NCBI GenBank assembly: GCA_050181915.1
Contig: JBFXCS010000002.1
Span: 434,001 to 498,000 of the forward strand
DNA: 64,000 nt
Direction of reading: 5' to 3'
Source: JBFXCS01 sp050181915
GTDB taxonomy: Bacteria; Actinomycetota; Thermoleophilia; Miltoncostaeales; Miltoncostaeaceae
In this document: positions 24,114-32,633 of the stretch, in pieces
Layout: every line of letters begins with the position of its first letter
How positions within the stretch are numbered: the first letter of the stretch is position 1
Translations under genes and position numbers: made by a program
The notes under the pieces: model-generated
Told to the model about the DNA's origin: nothing
What the model saw: the letters and a program-made list of their open reading frames with translations, nothing else
Database searches by the model: none

Positions 24114-25448
24114 TTGACGAACGCGGTCCAGCTCATCGCGGCACTGCTCCTGGTGCTGCTGAACGGATTCTTCGTCGCCGCCGAGTTCTCGCTGGCGCGC
24201 GCGAGGATGACCCGGATAGACCAGCTCGCCGACGCCGGGCGCGGCGCCGCCGTGCTCGCCCGCGAGCAGATCAAGCACATCGACCGCTACCTGGCGGCCT
24301 GCCAGCTGGGCATCACGCTCGCCAGCCTGGGCCTCGGCTGGCTGGGCGAGCCCGCCTTCGGCCACCTGCTGGAGCCGGTGTTCGAGGCGACCGGCCTCGG
24401 GGAGGACAGCGCCGCCCTGACGGCCGTGATCCTCGCCTTCATCATCATCACGGTCCTGCACGTGGTGATCGGCGAGCTCGCGCCGAAGTCGATCGCGATC
24501 CAGCGCGCCGAGGGCGTCGCCCTGAGCATCGCCCGCCCGCTGGAGTGGTTCCGCAAGCTGTTCGCGCCCTTCATCGCCGTGATGAACGGGGCGGGCAACG
24601 GGCTGGTGCGCGCGCTCGGCGTCGAGCCGGCCAGCGAGCAGGAGATGGCCTCCACCCCCGAGGACCTCCAGATCCTGATCGCCCAGAGCGAGGAGGGCGG
24701 GGCCATCGAGCCCGAGGAGGCCGACATGCTGGAGGGCGTCTTCGGCCTCCAGGACAGCGTGACCCGCGACATCATGACCCCCCGCCCCGAGGTCACGACG
24801 CTGCCCGCCGACGCCGGGGTGCGCGAGGGCCTGGCCGAGGCTCTCGGCACGCGGCATAGCCGCTTCCCCGTCCTGAACGGCGACGGCGTCCTCGGCGTGG
24901 TGCACCTGAGCCAGCTCGCCCGCGGCCTCCTGGAGCGCGGCGAGCAGACGCCGCTGCGGGAGCTCGCCGCCCCCGCCCTCTACGTGCCCGAGACCCAGCC
25001 GGTCGACGACCTGCTGCGCCAGATGCAGGCGCGCCGCGCCTCCCTCGCGATCGTGCTCGACGAGTACGGCGACTTCGCCGGGGTCGTCACCGTGGAGGAC
25101 GTGATCGAGGAGATCGTGGGCGAGATCGACGACGAGCGCGATCGGGCGCCCGCGGTCGACCAGCGGCCCGACGGGCGCCTCATGGTGCGCGGCCACGTGC
25201 CGCTGGAGGACCTCGCCGACCACGGCGTCGAGCTGGAGGACGAGACGGTCACCAGCGTCGGCGGCCTGGTCTTCACCCGCCTCGGCCGGCTGCCCCGCAC
25301 GGGCGACCAGGTGACCGTGGGCGGCTGGACGCTCACCGTCGAGGCGACCCGCGGCACCCGCATCGTGCTGGTCGCGATCGAGCCGGCCCCCGAGAACGGC
25401 CGGCGGCGGCGCGGCGACGAGACCGGGGCCGAGGCCGAGGGCGGCTGA
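24114..25448 (+). CDS. HlyC/CorC family protein (CNNM-CBS-CorC)
   Basis: 444 residues. N-terminal CNNM domain with about four membrane segments (LIAALLLVLLNGFFVAAEFS first), then a CBS pair (TRDIMTPRPEVTTLP to about VTVEDVIEEIVGEI) and a C-terminal CorC/HlyC domain (GRLMVRGHVPLEDL onward). Members take part in Mg2+/Co2+ efflux or homeostasis. The start is TTG 24114 (weak CGGA upstream), which gives the canonical N terminus. Transport activity not demonstrable from sequence. Confidence 0.9.
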   Translation: MTNAVQLIAALLLVLLNGFFVAAEFSLARARMTRIDQLADAGRGAAVLAREQIKHIDRYLAACQLGITLASLGLGWLGEPAFGHLLEPVFEATGLGEDSAALTAVILAFIIITVLHVVIGELAPKSIAIQRAEGVALSIARPLEWFRKLFAPFIAVMNGAGNGLVRALGVEPASEQEMASTPEDLQILIAQSEEGGAIEPEEADMLEGVFGLQDSVTRDIMTPRPEVTTLPADAGVREGLAEALGTRHSRFPVLNGDGVLGVVHLSQLARGLLERGEQTPLRELAAPALYVPETQPVDDLLRQMQARRASLAIVLDEYGDFAGVVTVEDVIEEIVGEIDDERDRAPAVDQRPDGRLMVRGHVPLEDLADHGVELEDETVTSVGGLVFTRLGRLPRTGDQVTVGGWTLTVEATRGTRIVLVAIEPAPENGRRRRGDETGAEAEGG

Positions 25449-25483
25449 GGCCGCCGTCCGGGTCGGCGCCCGCCCGCGGGGAC

Positions 25484-26320
25484 CTAGGCCGGAGGGTCCT
25501 CGGTGAGCTGGGCGGCGAGGGCGCCGCGACCGGTGAGGCAGCGGGCGCCGCAGCGGGCGCCCAGGGCGAGGGCGGCGTCGAGGTCGAGCCCGCGCGCCAG
25601 GCCCACCACCAGGCCCGCGGCGAACGAGTCGCCGCAGCCGTAGCTGCTCACGGCCGGGCCCGGCAGGGGAGCGGCCTCCCAGCGGCCGGACAAGCCGTCG
25701 CGGCGCTCCCAGCGGCCGCCGCGCTCGGACTCGGTGACGACCAGCACCTCGGGCGGCACCGGCAGGGCGTCCGGATCGACGGCCTCGGACGGGTCGGACG
25801 CGCTCGCCACGAGCACGTCGGCGCGCACGCCGCTCTCCATCAGGGCCTGCAGCCGGCGGGCCGTGACCACCAGGATCGGCGCGCGGCGCGCCGCGGCGAG
25901 GGTGGCCGAGTCGTGGCCGGTGAAGTAGGCCGCGTCGCAGGCGGCCAGGTCGTCCCAGGGCAGCGGGTCCTCGATGCGCGGCGAGGCCGGCTCGCCGACC
26001 ACCAGGATCGCCCGGTCGCCGCTCTCGTCGACCGAGCTCACCGCCCGGGTCTGCGGCGCCTGGCGCACCGCGGCCAGCACGGTGATGTCGTCGTCGGCCA
26101 GGCGGGCGGCGCTCTGACGGCCCGCGTCGTCCCAGCCGAGCGCGGTGTAGAAGAGGCATTCGGCGCCGAGCTTCGCGATCTGGGCGGCCGCGACGGCCCC
26201 TCCCCCGGCCGGCTCGTCGAAGGCGTCGCGAAGGTGGGTGATCTGGCCCGGGCGGGGCATGACCCCGCTGCCGTGGGTGAGCCACTCGACGTGGCCCACC
26301 ACCGCGATCCGCGGCCTCAC
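25484..26320 (-). CDS. PfkB-family carbohydrate kinase
   Basis: 278 residues, somewhat short for the family. PAGGGAVAAAQIAKLGA near the N terminus matches PfkB signature 1, and SSYGCGDSFAAGLVVGLARG matches signature 2 with the catalytic Asp (usual AGD, here CGD). The substrate could be a sugar or nucleoside. GTG 26320 overlaps the serS stop by 4 nt, so it is coupled to serS without obvious biochemical link. Confidence 0.85.
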   Translation of the reverse strand: MRPRIAVVGHVEWLTHGSGVMPRPGQITHLRDAFDEPAGGGAVAAAQIAKLGAECLFYTALGWDDAGRQSAARLADDDITVLAAVRQAPQTRAVSSVDESGDRAILVVGEPASPRIEDPLPWDDLAACDAAYFTGHDSATLAAARRAPILVVTARRLQALMESGVRADVLVASASDPSEAVDPDALPVPPEVLVVTESERGGRWERRDGLSGRWEAAPLPGPAVSSYGCGDSFAAGLVVGLARGLDLDAALALGARCGARCLTGRGALAAQLTEDPPA

Positions 26321-27579
26321 CGTGGGCGGATCTCGGCCGGCGCGCCGCGGAAGACGAGCGCCTCGGGCAGGACGACGGTGCCGTCCTCGCGCTGATGGTT
26401 CTCGAGCACGGCGATGATCGTGCGCCCCACCGCGACCGCGGTCCCGTTGAGGGTGTGCACCATCTCGGTGCCGCCCTCCCGCCGCACCCGGCTGCGCAGG
26501 CGGCGGGCCTGGTAGTCGGTGCAGTTCGAGCAGGACGTCACCTCGCGGTACGCCCCCTGCGCCGGCATCCACGCCTCGCAGTCGAACTTGCGCGCGGCGG
26601 GGGCGCCGAGGTCGCCCACGGCGATGTCGACCACCCGGTACGGCACCTCGATGGCGCCCAGGATCCGCTCCTGCACCGCCAGGATGCGCAGGTGCTCCTC
26701 GGCCGAGCGCTCGGGCAGGACGAACGAGAACATCTCGACCTTGTCGAACTGGTGGACGCGGAAGATGCCGCGGGTGTCCCTGCCCGCCGCCCCCGCCTCG
26801 CGGCGGAAGCAGGTGGACAGGCCGCCGTAGCGCAGCGGCAGGTCGTCCTCGGCGAGGATCTGCTCGCCGTGCAGCCCGGCGAGCGGCACCTCCGACGTGC
26901 CGACCAGGAAGAGGTCGTCGTCGGCCGTCCGGTAGATCGACGCCCGGTCGGTGGGGAAGAAGCCGGTGCCCCACATGGCCTCCTCGCGCACCAGCACGGG
27001 GGGGACGACGGGCGTGAAGCCCTCCTGCTCGAGCGTGTCGAGCGCCAGCCCCACCAGCGCGAGCTGCAACCGCACCAGCGGCCCCATGAGGTAGGCGAAG
27101 CGGGCACCCGAGACGCGCGCGGCGGCCTCGAGCTCCAGCCCGCCGGCGGCCGTGGCCAGCTCGACGTGGTCCCTCGGCGCGAACCCGCGCCCGGCGGTGT
27201 CGCCCACCCGGCGCACCTCCACCGAGTCCTCCTCGCCCCCGTCGGGGGCGGCGTCCTCGGCCAGGTTCGGCATGCCGAGCAGGACGGCGTCGCGCTGCGC
27301 CTCGATCTCGCGCAGCTCCCCCTCGGCCGCCGACAGGCGCTCACCCAGCCGCCTCGCCTCGGCCTCCTCCGCCGAGCTGTCGCGACCCGCGCGCTTGGCC
27401 TCGCCCACCGCCTTGCTGATGCGGCCCCGCTCGGCGCGCGTGGCCTCCACCTCGGCGCGCCGCTCCCGGGCCCGGGCGTCCAGGTCGAGCAACTCCGCCA
27501 CCAGGGCCCCCTGGCCGCGGCGGGCGAGGTTGGCCTCCACGCGCTCCGGCTCGGAGCGGACGAGCTTCAGATCGAGCAA
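26317..27579 (-). CDS. serS: Seryl-tRNA synthetase
   Basis: 420 residues, full class II enzyme. An N-terminal coiled-coil arm (about 25-100) binds the long variable arm of tRNA-Ser. Motif 2 (TCFRREAGAAGRDTRGIFRVHQF, located near 265) and motif 3 (NGTAVAVGRTIIAVLENHQ) are intact, as is TSEVPL. The start is TTG 27579, without a visible ribosome-binding site. Followed by the PfkB kinase in a coupled pair. Confidence 0.95.
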   Translation of the reverse strand: MLDLKLVRSEPERVEANLARRGQGALVAELLDLDARARERRAEVEATRAERGRISKAVGEAKRAGRDSSAEEAEARRLGERLSAAEGELREIEAQRDAVLLGMPNLAEDAAPDGGEEDSVEVRRVGDTAGRGFAPRDHVELATAAGGLELEAAARVSGARFAYLMGPLVRLQLALVGLALDTLEQEGFTPVVPPVLVREEAMWGTGFFPTDRASIYRTADDDLFLVGTSEVPLAGLHGEQILAEDDLPLRYGGLSTCFRREAGAAGRDTRGIFRVHQFDKVEMFSFVLPERSAEEHLRILAVQERILGAIEVPYRVVDIAVGDLGAPAARKFDCEAWMPAQGAYREVTSCSNCTDYQARRLRSRVRREGGTEMVHTLNGTAVAVGRTIIAVLENHQREDGTVVLPEALVFRGAPAEIRPR

Positions 27580-27591
27580 CGGGCGTACCGG

Positions 27592-27942
27592 CTAGGCGGC
27601 GTCGGCGCTGAGGCCGGCCCGGACCGCATCGAGGTCGTCGCCGAAGACGAAGGCCCGGCGCAGGCCCGTGATCTCGAACACCCGCCGCAGCCGGCGGTGC
27701 GGGCAGATCAGGCCCAGCCGGCCCTGCCCGGCGCGGGCGCGGTTGAGCAGGCTCACCAGGGCTCCGAGGCCCGACGAGTCGAGCAGGGTCACGTCCGTGA
27801 GGTCGATCACCACGGGGGTCGAGACCGGATCGACCTGCTCCAGATCCTCGCGAAAGCTCCCGACGGTGTAGATGTCCAGCTCGCCGCCGAGCGTGACCAG
27901 TGTGAAGCCCTCGCGGACGTCCGTCGTCACCTCGAGGCTCAT
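27592..27942 (-). CDS. STAS-domain anti-sigma factor antagonist
   Basis: 116 residues, the size of SpoIIAA/RsbV proteins. VVIDLTDVTLLDSSGLGALV contains the phosphorylatable Ser (DSSGLG) that an anti-sigma kinase would modify. Ends just before serS. A SpoIIE-type phosphatase at 29093 could dephosphorylate it; no RsbW-like kinase is in the window. Confidence 0.88.
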   Translation of the reverse strand: MSLEVTTDVREGFTLVTLGGELDIYTVGSFREDLEQVDPVSTPVVIDLTDVTLLDSSGLGALVSLLNRARAGQGRLGLICPHRRLRRVFEITGLRRAFVFGDDLDAVRAGLSADAA

Positions 27943-28002
27943 GCCGGGGATGCTACCCGGCGACCCCGAACCTCGCACCCGCGGTGCAGCCGGCGCCGCT
28001 CG

Positions 28003-28476
28003 CTACTGGAGCGAGAGCACGTAGGCGACGACGTTGTCCAGGTCGGCGCCGGTGGCCAGGCCGCCCGGCATCACGCCGCCACCGTTCTCCACCTGGGTGC
28101 GGATCTGGTCGGCGCTCCAGCCGATGCCCACCAGCGCCGGGCCGACGCCCGCCTTCTTGCCGTCGTCCGTGTGGCAGCCGGTGCAGGTGGCCTGGAAGAA
28201 GGTGAGGCCCGCGGCGGCGTCGCCGGCCGCGCCCTCGCCGCCGTTCGTCTCGCCGCCGGTGGTCTCGCCGCCCTCCGGCGCGGTCGCCGCGGGGGCGGTG
28301 ACGGTGTCGCCGTTGGAGTCGGTCTGGAGCGCGCTGTTCACGACGGTGGGGGAATCGCTGGGAGTGCGCGCCTCGTCCTCGCTGCTCTCCACGCACCCCG
28401 CCGCGACGGCGATGAGCACGATCACCAAGACCGCCGAGAGAGCCGCCCACCGCGTGCGCACGATCCGATCCCCCAT
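28003..28476 (-). CDS. Cytochrome c-type lipoprotein
   Basis: 157 residues. Signal with membrane helix AALSAVLVIVLIAVAAGC ending in a lipobox Cys, then a long Ser/Thr/Glu/Gly linker (about 25-85), then a small class I cytochrome c domain with CTGCH heme motif and probable axial Met in GGVMPGG. Located on the outer face of the membrane as an electron carrier. ATG 28476 chosen as it starts the signal; no clear ribosome-binding site. Partners unknown. Confidence 0.88.
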   Translation of the reverse strand: MGDRIVRTRWAALSAVLVIVLIAVAAGCVESSEDEARTPSDSPTVVNSALQTDSNGDTVTAPAATAPEGGETTGGETNGGEGAAGDAAAGLTFFQATCTGCHTDDGKKAGVGPALVGIGWSADQIRTQVENGGGVMPGGLATGADLDNVVAYVLSLQ

Positions 28477-28581
28477 GGGTGTGAGACGTTCGACCTCCGC
28501 GGCAGCATATTGGCCGGCGGGCGAAAAACAACGCGTACCCGCCGGGCCGGGGTCATGCGCCCCGGCGGGGGAGGGCCGCGC

Positions 28582-28587
28582 TACCCT
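28582..28587 (+). promoter_or_regulatory. -10-like TACCCT before gamma carbonic anhydrase
   Basis: TACCCT ends 9 nt before GTG 28597 with no ribosome-binding site visible; leaderless arrangement. Confidence 0.4.
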
Positions 28588-28596
28588 TTCGGCACG

Positions 28597-29109
28597 GTGA
28601 TCCGACGCGTCCAGGGCCATGCGCCGACACTCGGCCGCGGCACCTTCGTGCACGAGGCGGCCGAGGTGATGGGGCGCGTTCGCCTGGGCGACGATGCCGG
28701 CGTCTGGCCCCGCGCGGTGGTGCGCGGCGACACGGAGGACATCGTGGTGGGCGCCGAGACGAACGTGCAGGACGGCGCAGTGCTGCACGCCGATCCGGGC
28801 TTCCCCTGCCGCCTGGGCGCCCGGGTCACGGTGGGCCATCTGGCCTGCGTGCACGGCGCGACCGTGGAGGACGAGGTGCTGGTGGGCATGGGGGCGATCG
28901 TGCTGAACGGGGCCGTGATCGGCACCGGGTCGATCGTCGGGGCCGCCGCGCTGGTGCCGGAGGGGATGCGGGTGCCGCCGGGCTCGCTGGTGCTGGGGGT
29001 GCCCGGCCGGGTGGCGCGCGCCACGACGGCCGAGGAGCGCGAGGGCATCCGCGCCTCGGCGGGGCGGTACGTGCGGATGATCGCGGTGCACCGTGACGAG
29101 CCGGGGTGA
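28597..29109 (+). CDS. Gamma carbonic anhydrase family protein
   Basis: 170 residues of left-handed beta-helix hexapeptide repeats. Metal-ligand His residues are seen in VLHADPGFP, VGHLACVHGATV (two), in the order known for gamma carbonic anhydrases/YrdA-PaaY proteins; the Arg/Asp of VVRGDTEDI and the N-x-Q-D of NVQDG are kept. Whether it is active is unknown for many members. Its 3' end overlaps the next gene by 17 nt. Confidence 0.9.
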   Translation: MIRRVQGHAPTLGRGTFVHEAAEVMGRVRLGDDAGVWPRAVVRGDTEDIVVGAETNVQDGAVLHADPGFPCRLGARVTVGHLACVHGATVEDEVLVGMGAIVLNGAVIGTGSIVGAAALVPEGMRVPPGSLVLGVPGRVARATTAEEREGIRASAGRYVRMIAVHRDEPG

Positions 29110-31324
29110 GGCGGGCGGGCCGGGCGCGGTCGACCCGGCCCGCCTCATGGGACGGCTGGCCAGCGTCGTCGCCTCCGAGCTCGCGCCGGCGCTCGACGAG
29201 ATGGCGGCCCGCCTGTACGAGCTGTTCCCGGTGGACGTGGTGGCGATCCAGATCCGCGACGAGATGGACGCCGACGAGGTCACGCACGGCTACTGCGTGG
29301 GCCCGGGAGCGGCCGCCCAGGCCCTGGCGCCGCTGCTGACGCCGGACGGGCTCGACCCGATCGGGCTGGGCGACGCCGCCGTGGAGGCCGGCGAGCCGGT
29401 GGTGTGGCCGCGCCTGGTGTCGGCGCCGGCCGAGATCGAGCGGCTGGCGCGGCTGGCGGACGAGGGCGGCGGACCGGGGGCGCTGCACCGTCTGATGCTC
29501 GACGCGGGCGGCCTGGCCGTGCCCATCGGCACCCCTCACGAGCCACGCCTGGGCGCCGTGACGCTGCTGAGCCTGACGCGCGAGAGCCCGGTGGACGAGG
29601 GCCACGTCCCCGCGCTCGTCGCGCTCGCCCCCCAGATCGCGCTGACGGCGCGCAACCACCAGCTGGCGGCGCGCACCCGGCGCATGCGGCGCACCCTCGA
29701 GGGCGTCATCGCGTCGAGCCGCATGGGCGTGCTGATCACCGACCTGCGCGGGAGGCTGTCGCTGGCGAACGCCGCGGCGGCGGAGATGCTGGACCTCGAT
29801 CTGGGCGAGGTCGTAGGCCGGCCCTTCGCCGAGCTGGTGGAGGAGCGCATCAAGTGGCGCTTCGTGAACCCGGATGACTGCGGCGCGCGCATACTCGGCG
29901 CGCACGCCGACCCGGCGCGCGAGGCCCGCTGCGACGAGGAGCTGGTGGACGGCCGCGCCATCGAGCACACGTCGTCGCCGGTGCGCGACCACGCCGGCCT
30001 GCTGATGGGTCGCGTCGACCTGCTCACCGACGTGAGCACGGCGCGCGGCGCGCTGGCCGAGGCGCGCCGGCTCGCGGCCGAGCGCGCTCAGCTGCTGGAG
30101 CGGGAGGAGCGGCGCGCGGAGGAGGAGATGGCCCTCGCCCAGGCGGCCCACCGCATGGCATCGGCGCTGACCCCGGCGGACATCCACGAAGAGCTGCGGG
30201 CGCAGGCGCACGAGATGGTGGCGGCATGCGAGAAGAGCCTGGTGCTGGCCCCCGACCGCCCGGGCGTGATGGTCCCCGCGGCGAGCGCCGGCTTCGCGGG
30301 CGGGACGCTCGACGGGGCCGCGTTCACCGGCGGCGACGGGATCGTGGGGCGCGCGATCACCGCCCGGCGGCCGTTCATCTGCAACGACACGCTCGCCGAC
30401 CCGCGGGTGGCGCGCGCGGTCACCGACCCCGAGGGCATCCGCTCGTTCATCCACGTCCCGCTGGTCGCCGGCGAGCGCGTGCTGGGCGTGGTGTCGGCCT
30501 GCAGCACGCGCCCGCGGGCCTTCGGCGAGCGCGATCTGAGAGTGCTGGCCGAGCTGGCGCGCCACGCGGCGTCGGCCCTGCAGAACGCGATCCAGTTCGA
30601 GCAGGACCGCCACATCGCCGAGACGCTGCAGCAGGCGCTGATCGCCGACGAGCTGCCGCGGGTGGAGGGGCTGGAGATGGCCGCCATCTACCAGGCCGCG
30701 GCGGGCAGCGAGGTGGGCGGCGACTTCTACAGCGCGTGGAAGCTGCCCGACCGGCGCCTCGCCGTGCTCGTGGGCGACGTGTCCGGCAAGGGCGTCGAGG
30801 CCGCCGGCCAGACGGCGATGGTGCGCTACATGGCCGAGGCCCTCTCGGCCCACGTCGCCGAGCCGGCCGATCTCGTCACCGAGCTCAACGACCTGATCGG
30901 CCCGCGCCTGCCGGACGGCGGCATGGTCACCCTGGTGGTGGCGTACGTCGACGCGGCACGGCGCAGGCTGCGGTGGTGCTCGGCGGGGCATCCGCCCCCG
31001 GTCGTGCTGGGAGCGCACGGCGGATGGCGGGCGCTGGACCGGCCCGACCCGCCGTGCGGGGCCTTCTCGGGCCATCGCTTCGAGGACCACGAGACGCCCT
31101 TCGTCGAGGGCGACACGCTGGTCGTCTACACCGACGGGATCATCGAGGCGCGCCGCCGGGGGCGCGAGCTGGGCGAGGAGGGGCTCCACGAGGTGCTGCG
31201 CGACGTCGCCGACGAGCCCCCCGACCGGCTGGTGCGCTCGGTGTACGCGGCGGCCAGGGACTGGTGCGACGGCCGCCTCACCGACGACGTGGCGGTGGCG
31301 GCGGTGAAGCGGGTGCGCCGCTAG
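29093..31324 (+). CDS. GAF-PAS-GAF SpoIIE-type protein phosphatase
   Basis: 743 residues. An N-terminal GAF-like region (about 20-195), a PAS domain (about 205-320; LEGVIASSRMGVLITDLRG), a coiled coil rich in Ala/Arg/Glu, a second GAF (about 360-500), and a C-terminal PP2C/SpoIIE phosphatase (from ETLQQALIADELPRVEGLEM) with metal-site VGDVSGKG and TDGI. Likely dephosphorylates an anti-sigma antagonist, perhaps the STAS protein nearby. GTG 29093 overlaps the carbonic anhydrase gene. Its stop shares CTAG with the convergent HAD gene. Confidence 0.92.
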   Translation: MTSRGEAGGPGAVDPARLMGRLASVVASELAPALDEMAARLYELFPVDVVAIQIRDEMDADEVTHGYCVGPGAAAQALAPLLTPDGLDPIGLGDAAVEAGEPVVWPRLVSAPAEIERLARLADEGGGPGALHRLMLDAGGLAVPIGTPHEPRLGAVTLLSLTRESPVDEGHVPALVALAPQIALTARNHQLAARTRRMRRTLEGVIASSRMGVLITDLRGRLSLANAAAAEMLDLDLGEVVGRPFAELVEERIKWRFVNPDDCGARILGAHADPAREARCDEELVDGRAIEHTSSPVRDHAGLLMGRVDLLTDVSTARGALAEARRLAAERAQLLEREERRAEEEMALAQAAHRMASALTPADIHEELRAQAHEMVAACEKSLVLAPDRPGVMVPAASAGFAGGTLDGAAFTGGDGIVGRAITARRPFICNDTLADPRVARAVTDPEGIRSFIHVPLVAGERVLGVVSACSTRPRAFGERDLRVLAELARHAASALQNAIQFEQDRHIAETLQQALIADELPRVEGLEMAAIYQAAAGSEVGGDFYSAWKLPDRRLAVLVGDVSGKGVEAAGQTAMVRYMAEALSAHVAEPADLVTELNDLIGPRLPDGGMVTLVVAYVDAARRRLRWCSAGHPPPVVLGAHGGWRALDRPDPPCGAFSGHRFEDHETPFVEGDTLVVYTDGIIEARRRGRELGEEGLHEVLRDVADEPPDRLVRSVYAAARDWCDGRLTDDVAVAAVKRVRR

Positions 31325-31962
31325 CCGAGCAGGGCCGGCAGGTCCGCCATCCGGCGGAAGACGGCGTCGGCCGCCTCCAGCCGGGCGGGGTCGGTCATGG
31401 CCGCGAAACCGAGCGCCCTCATGCCGGCGGCCTTCGCCGCCGCCACGCCGAGGGGGCTGTCCTCGACCACCGCGCAGTCGCGCGGCGCCGCGCCGAGCGA
31501 CGCCGCCGCGAGCAAGAACAGGTCGGGCGCCGGCTTGCCGTGCCGCACGTCCTCGGAGCTGAAGATGCGCCCCTCGAAGCGGGCCAGGAACCCGACCGCG
31601 CCGAGCGCGGTGCGGATCCTGCGATGGGTGCCCGACGAGGCGACGCAGTACGGGATGCCCCGGGCGTCGAGGTCGTCGAGGACGTCCCCCACGCCGTCGA
31701 CGGCGCGCAGGGTCGCGAAGCCGTCGAACAGGCGGCGGTGGTAGCGGTCCTCCAGGTCGGCGGGCAGCGGCCGGCCCAGCTTCGCCTCGGCCAGGCGGCG
31801 CGCCGAGGCCATACTGCCGCCCATGAAGTCCCGGATCGACTCGTCGGGCGTGTACGGCAGCCCGGCGTCCGTGAGCAGCTCGGCGAGGATCGTGTTCGCG
31901 AGGCGCTCCGAGTCGACCAGCACGCCGTCGTTGTCGAAGACGACGAGGCGGGGCCGACGCAC
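31321..31962 (-). CDS. HAD-superfamily hydrolase (phosphatase-like)
   Basis: 213 residues. Motif I VVFDNDGVLVDSE (nucleophile Asp within FDNDG), motif II ASSGTHRR, motif III Lys in GKPAPD, motif IV VVEDSPLGVAAAKAAGM, with the helical cap of beta-phosphoglucomutase-like members. Substrate probably a sugar phosphate or similar. GTG 31962 overlaps by one base the stop of the hypothetical gene upstream (TAGTG). Confidence 0.9.
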   Translation of the reverse strand: MRRPRLVVFDNDGVLVDSERLANTILAELLTDAGLPYTPDESIRDFMGGSMASARRLAEAKLGRPLPADLEDRYHRRLFDGFATLRAVDGVGDVLDDLDARGIPYCVASSGTHRRIRTALGAVGFLARFEGRIFSSEDVRHGKPAPDLFLLAAASLGAAPRDCAVVEDSPLGVAAAKAAGMRALGFAAMTDPARLEAADAVFRRMADLPALLG

Positions 31963-32618
31963 TAGAGGACCTCGGCCAGCGCCTCCACCAGGAAGCGCGT
32001 GTGCGCCTGGATCATCGACGCCTGGCCGATGCGGTTCACGACGTCGGCGTCGGCGATCGCGTCGGGCCCCTCACGATCGCGCAGGCGCCGCTTGGCGGCG
32101 CGGTCCATCGCGAAGATCGTGTCGGCCAGCAGCCCCTGGTGCCTGGCCATCCAGCCCAGGGCGGCGAGCGCGACGGCCGGCGCCGGCGCGCGGGCCTCGT
32201 CGAGCGCCGCCAGGAACACGCGCGTCCAGCCCCCCACCCGCACGCGGCGGTCGAGGGTGTCGCGCATCGAGGGGTCCTCGCCGGCGCCCTCGCCGAACTG
32301 CACCTCCGCCTCGAAGGCGTGCGCCTCCCCCACCCGGCGGATCTCGTCGTCCACCCGGTCCTCGCGCTCGGCGAGCGCGTCGGCCAGGCCGGCCGAGAAG
32401 GCCCCGAGCGCGTCGCGCGAGGGGCCCGCCGCATTGGCGGCGAGCGCCTCGGCGACGAACCTCAGGTGGGCCCGGATCGAGGGATCCCCCGCCGGGCCCA
32501 GGTCCTGCGGCGCCGCCCCGGCCGCCTCCTCGTCGAGCAGCCCGCGCAGGCGCGCGGGATTGGCCTGCATCCAGCCCAGCAGACCCTGTGCGACGGGATG
32601 CGCGGCGCGGGTGGTCAC
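31962..32618 (-). CDS. Hypothetical helical protein
   Basis: 218 residues, predicted mostly alpha-helical, no membrane helix, no cysteine. Two similar stretches, one near residues 46-60 (SIRAHLRFVAEALAAN) and one at the C terminus (SMIQAHTRFLVEALAEVL), suggest an internal duplication. I do not recognise the family. Sits 15 nt after the ETF-QO stop and just before the HAD gene in a leftward run. Confidence 0.6.
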   Translation of the reverse strand: MTTRAAHPVAQGLLGWMQANPARLRGLLDEEAAGAAPQDLGPAGDPSIRAHLRFVAEALAANAAGPSRDALGAFSAGLADALAEREDRVDDEIRRVGEAHAFEAEVQFGEGAGEDPSMRDTLDRRVRVGGWTRVFLAALDEARAPAPAVALAALGWMARHQGLLADTIFAMDRAAKRRLRDREGPDAIADADVVNRIGQASMIQAHTRFLVEALAEVL

Positions 32619-32633
32619 GTCGCCGTCGACCGG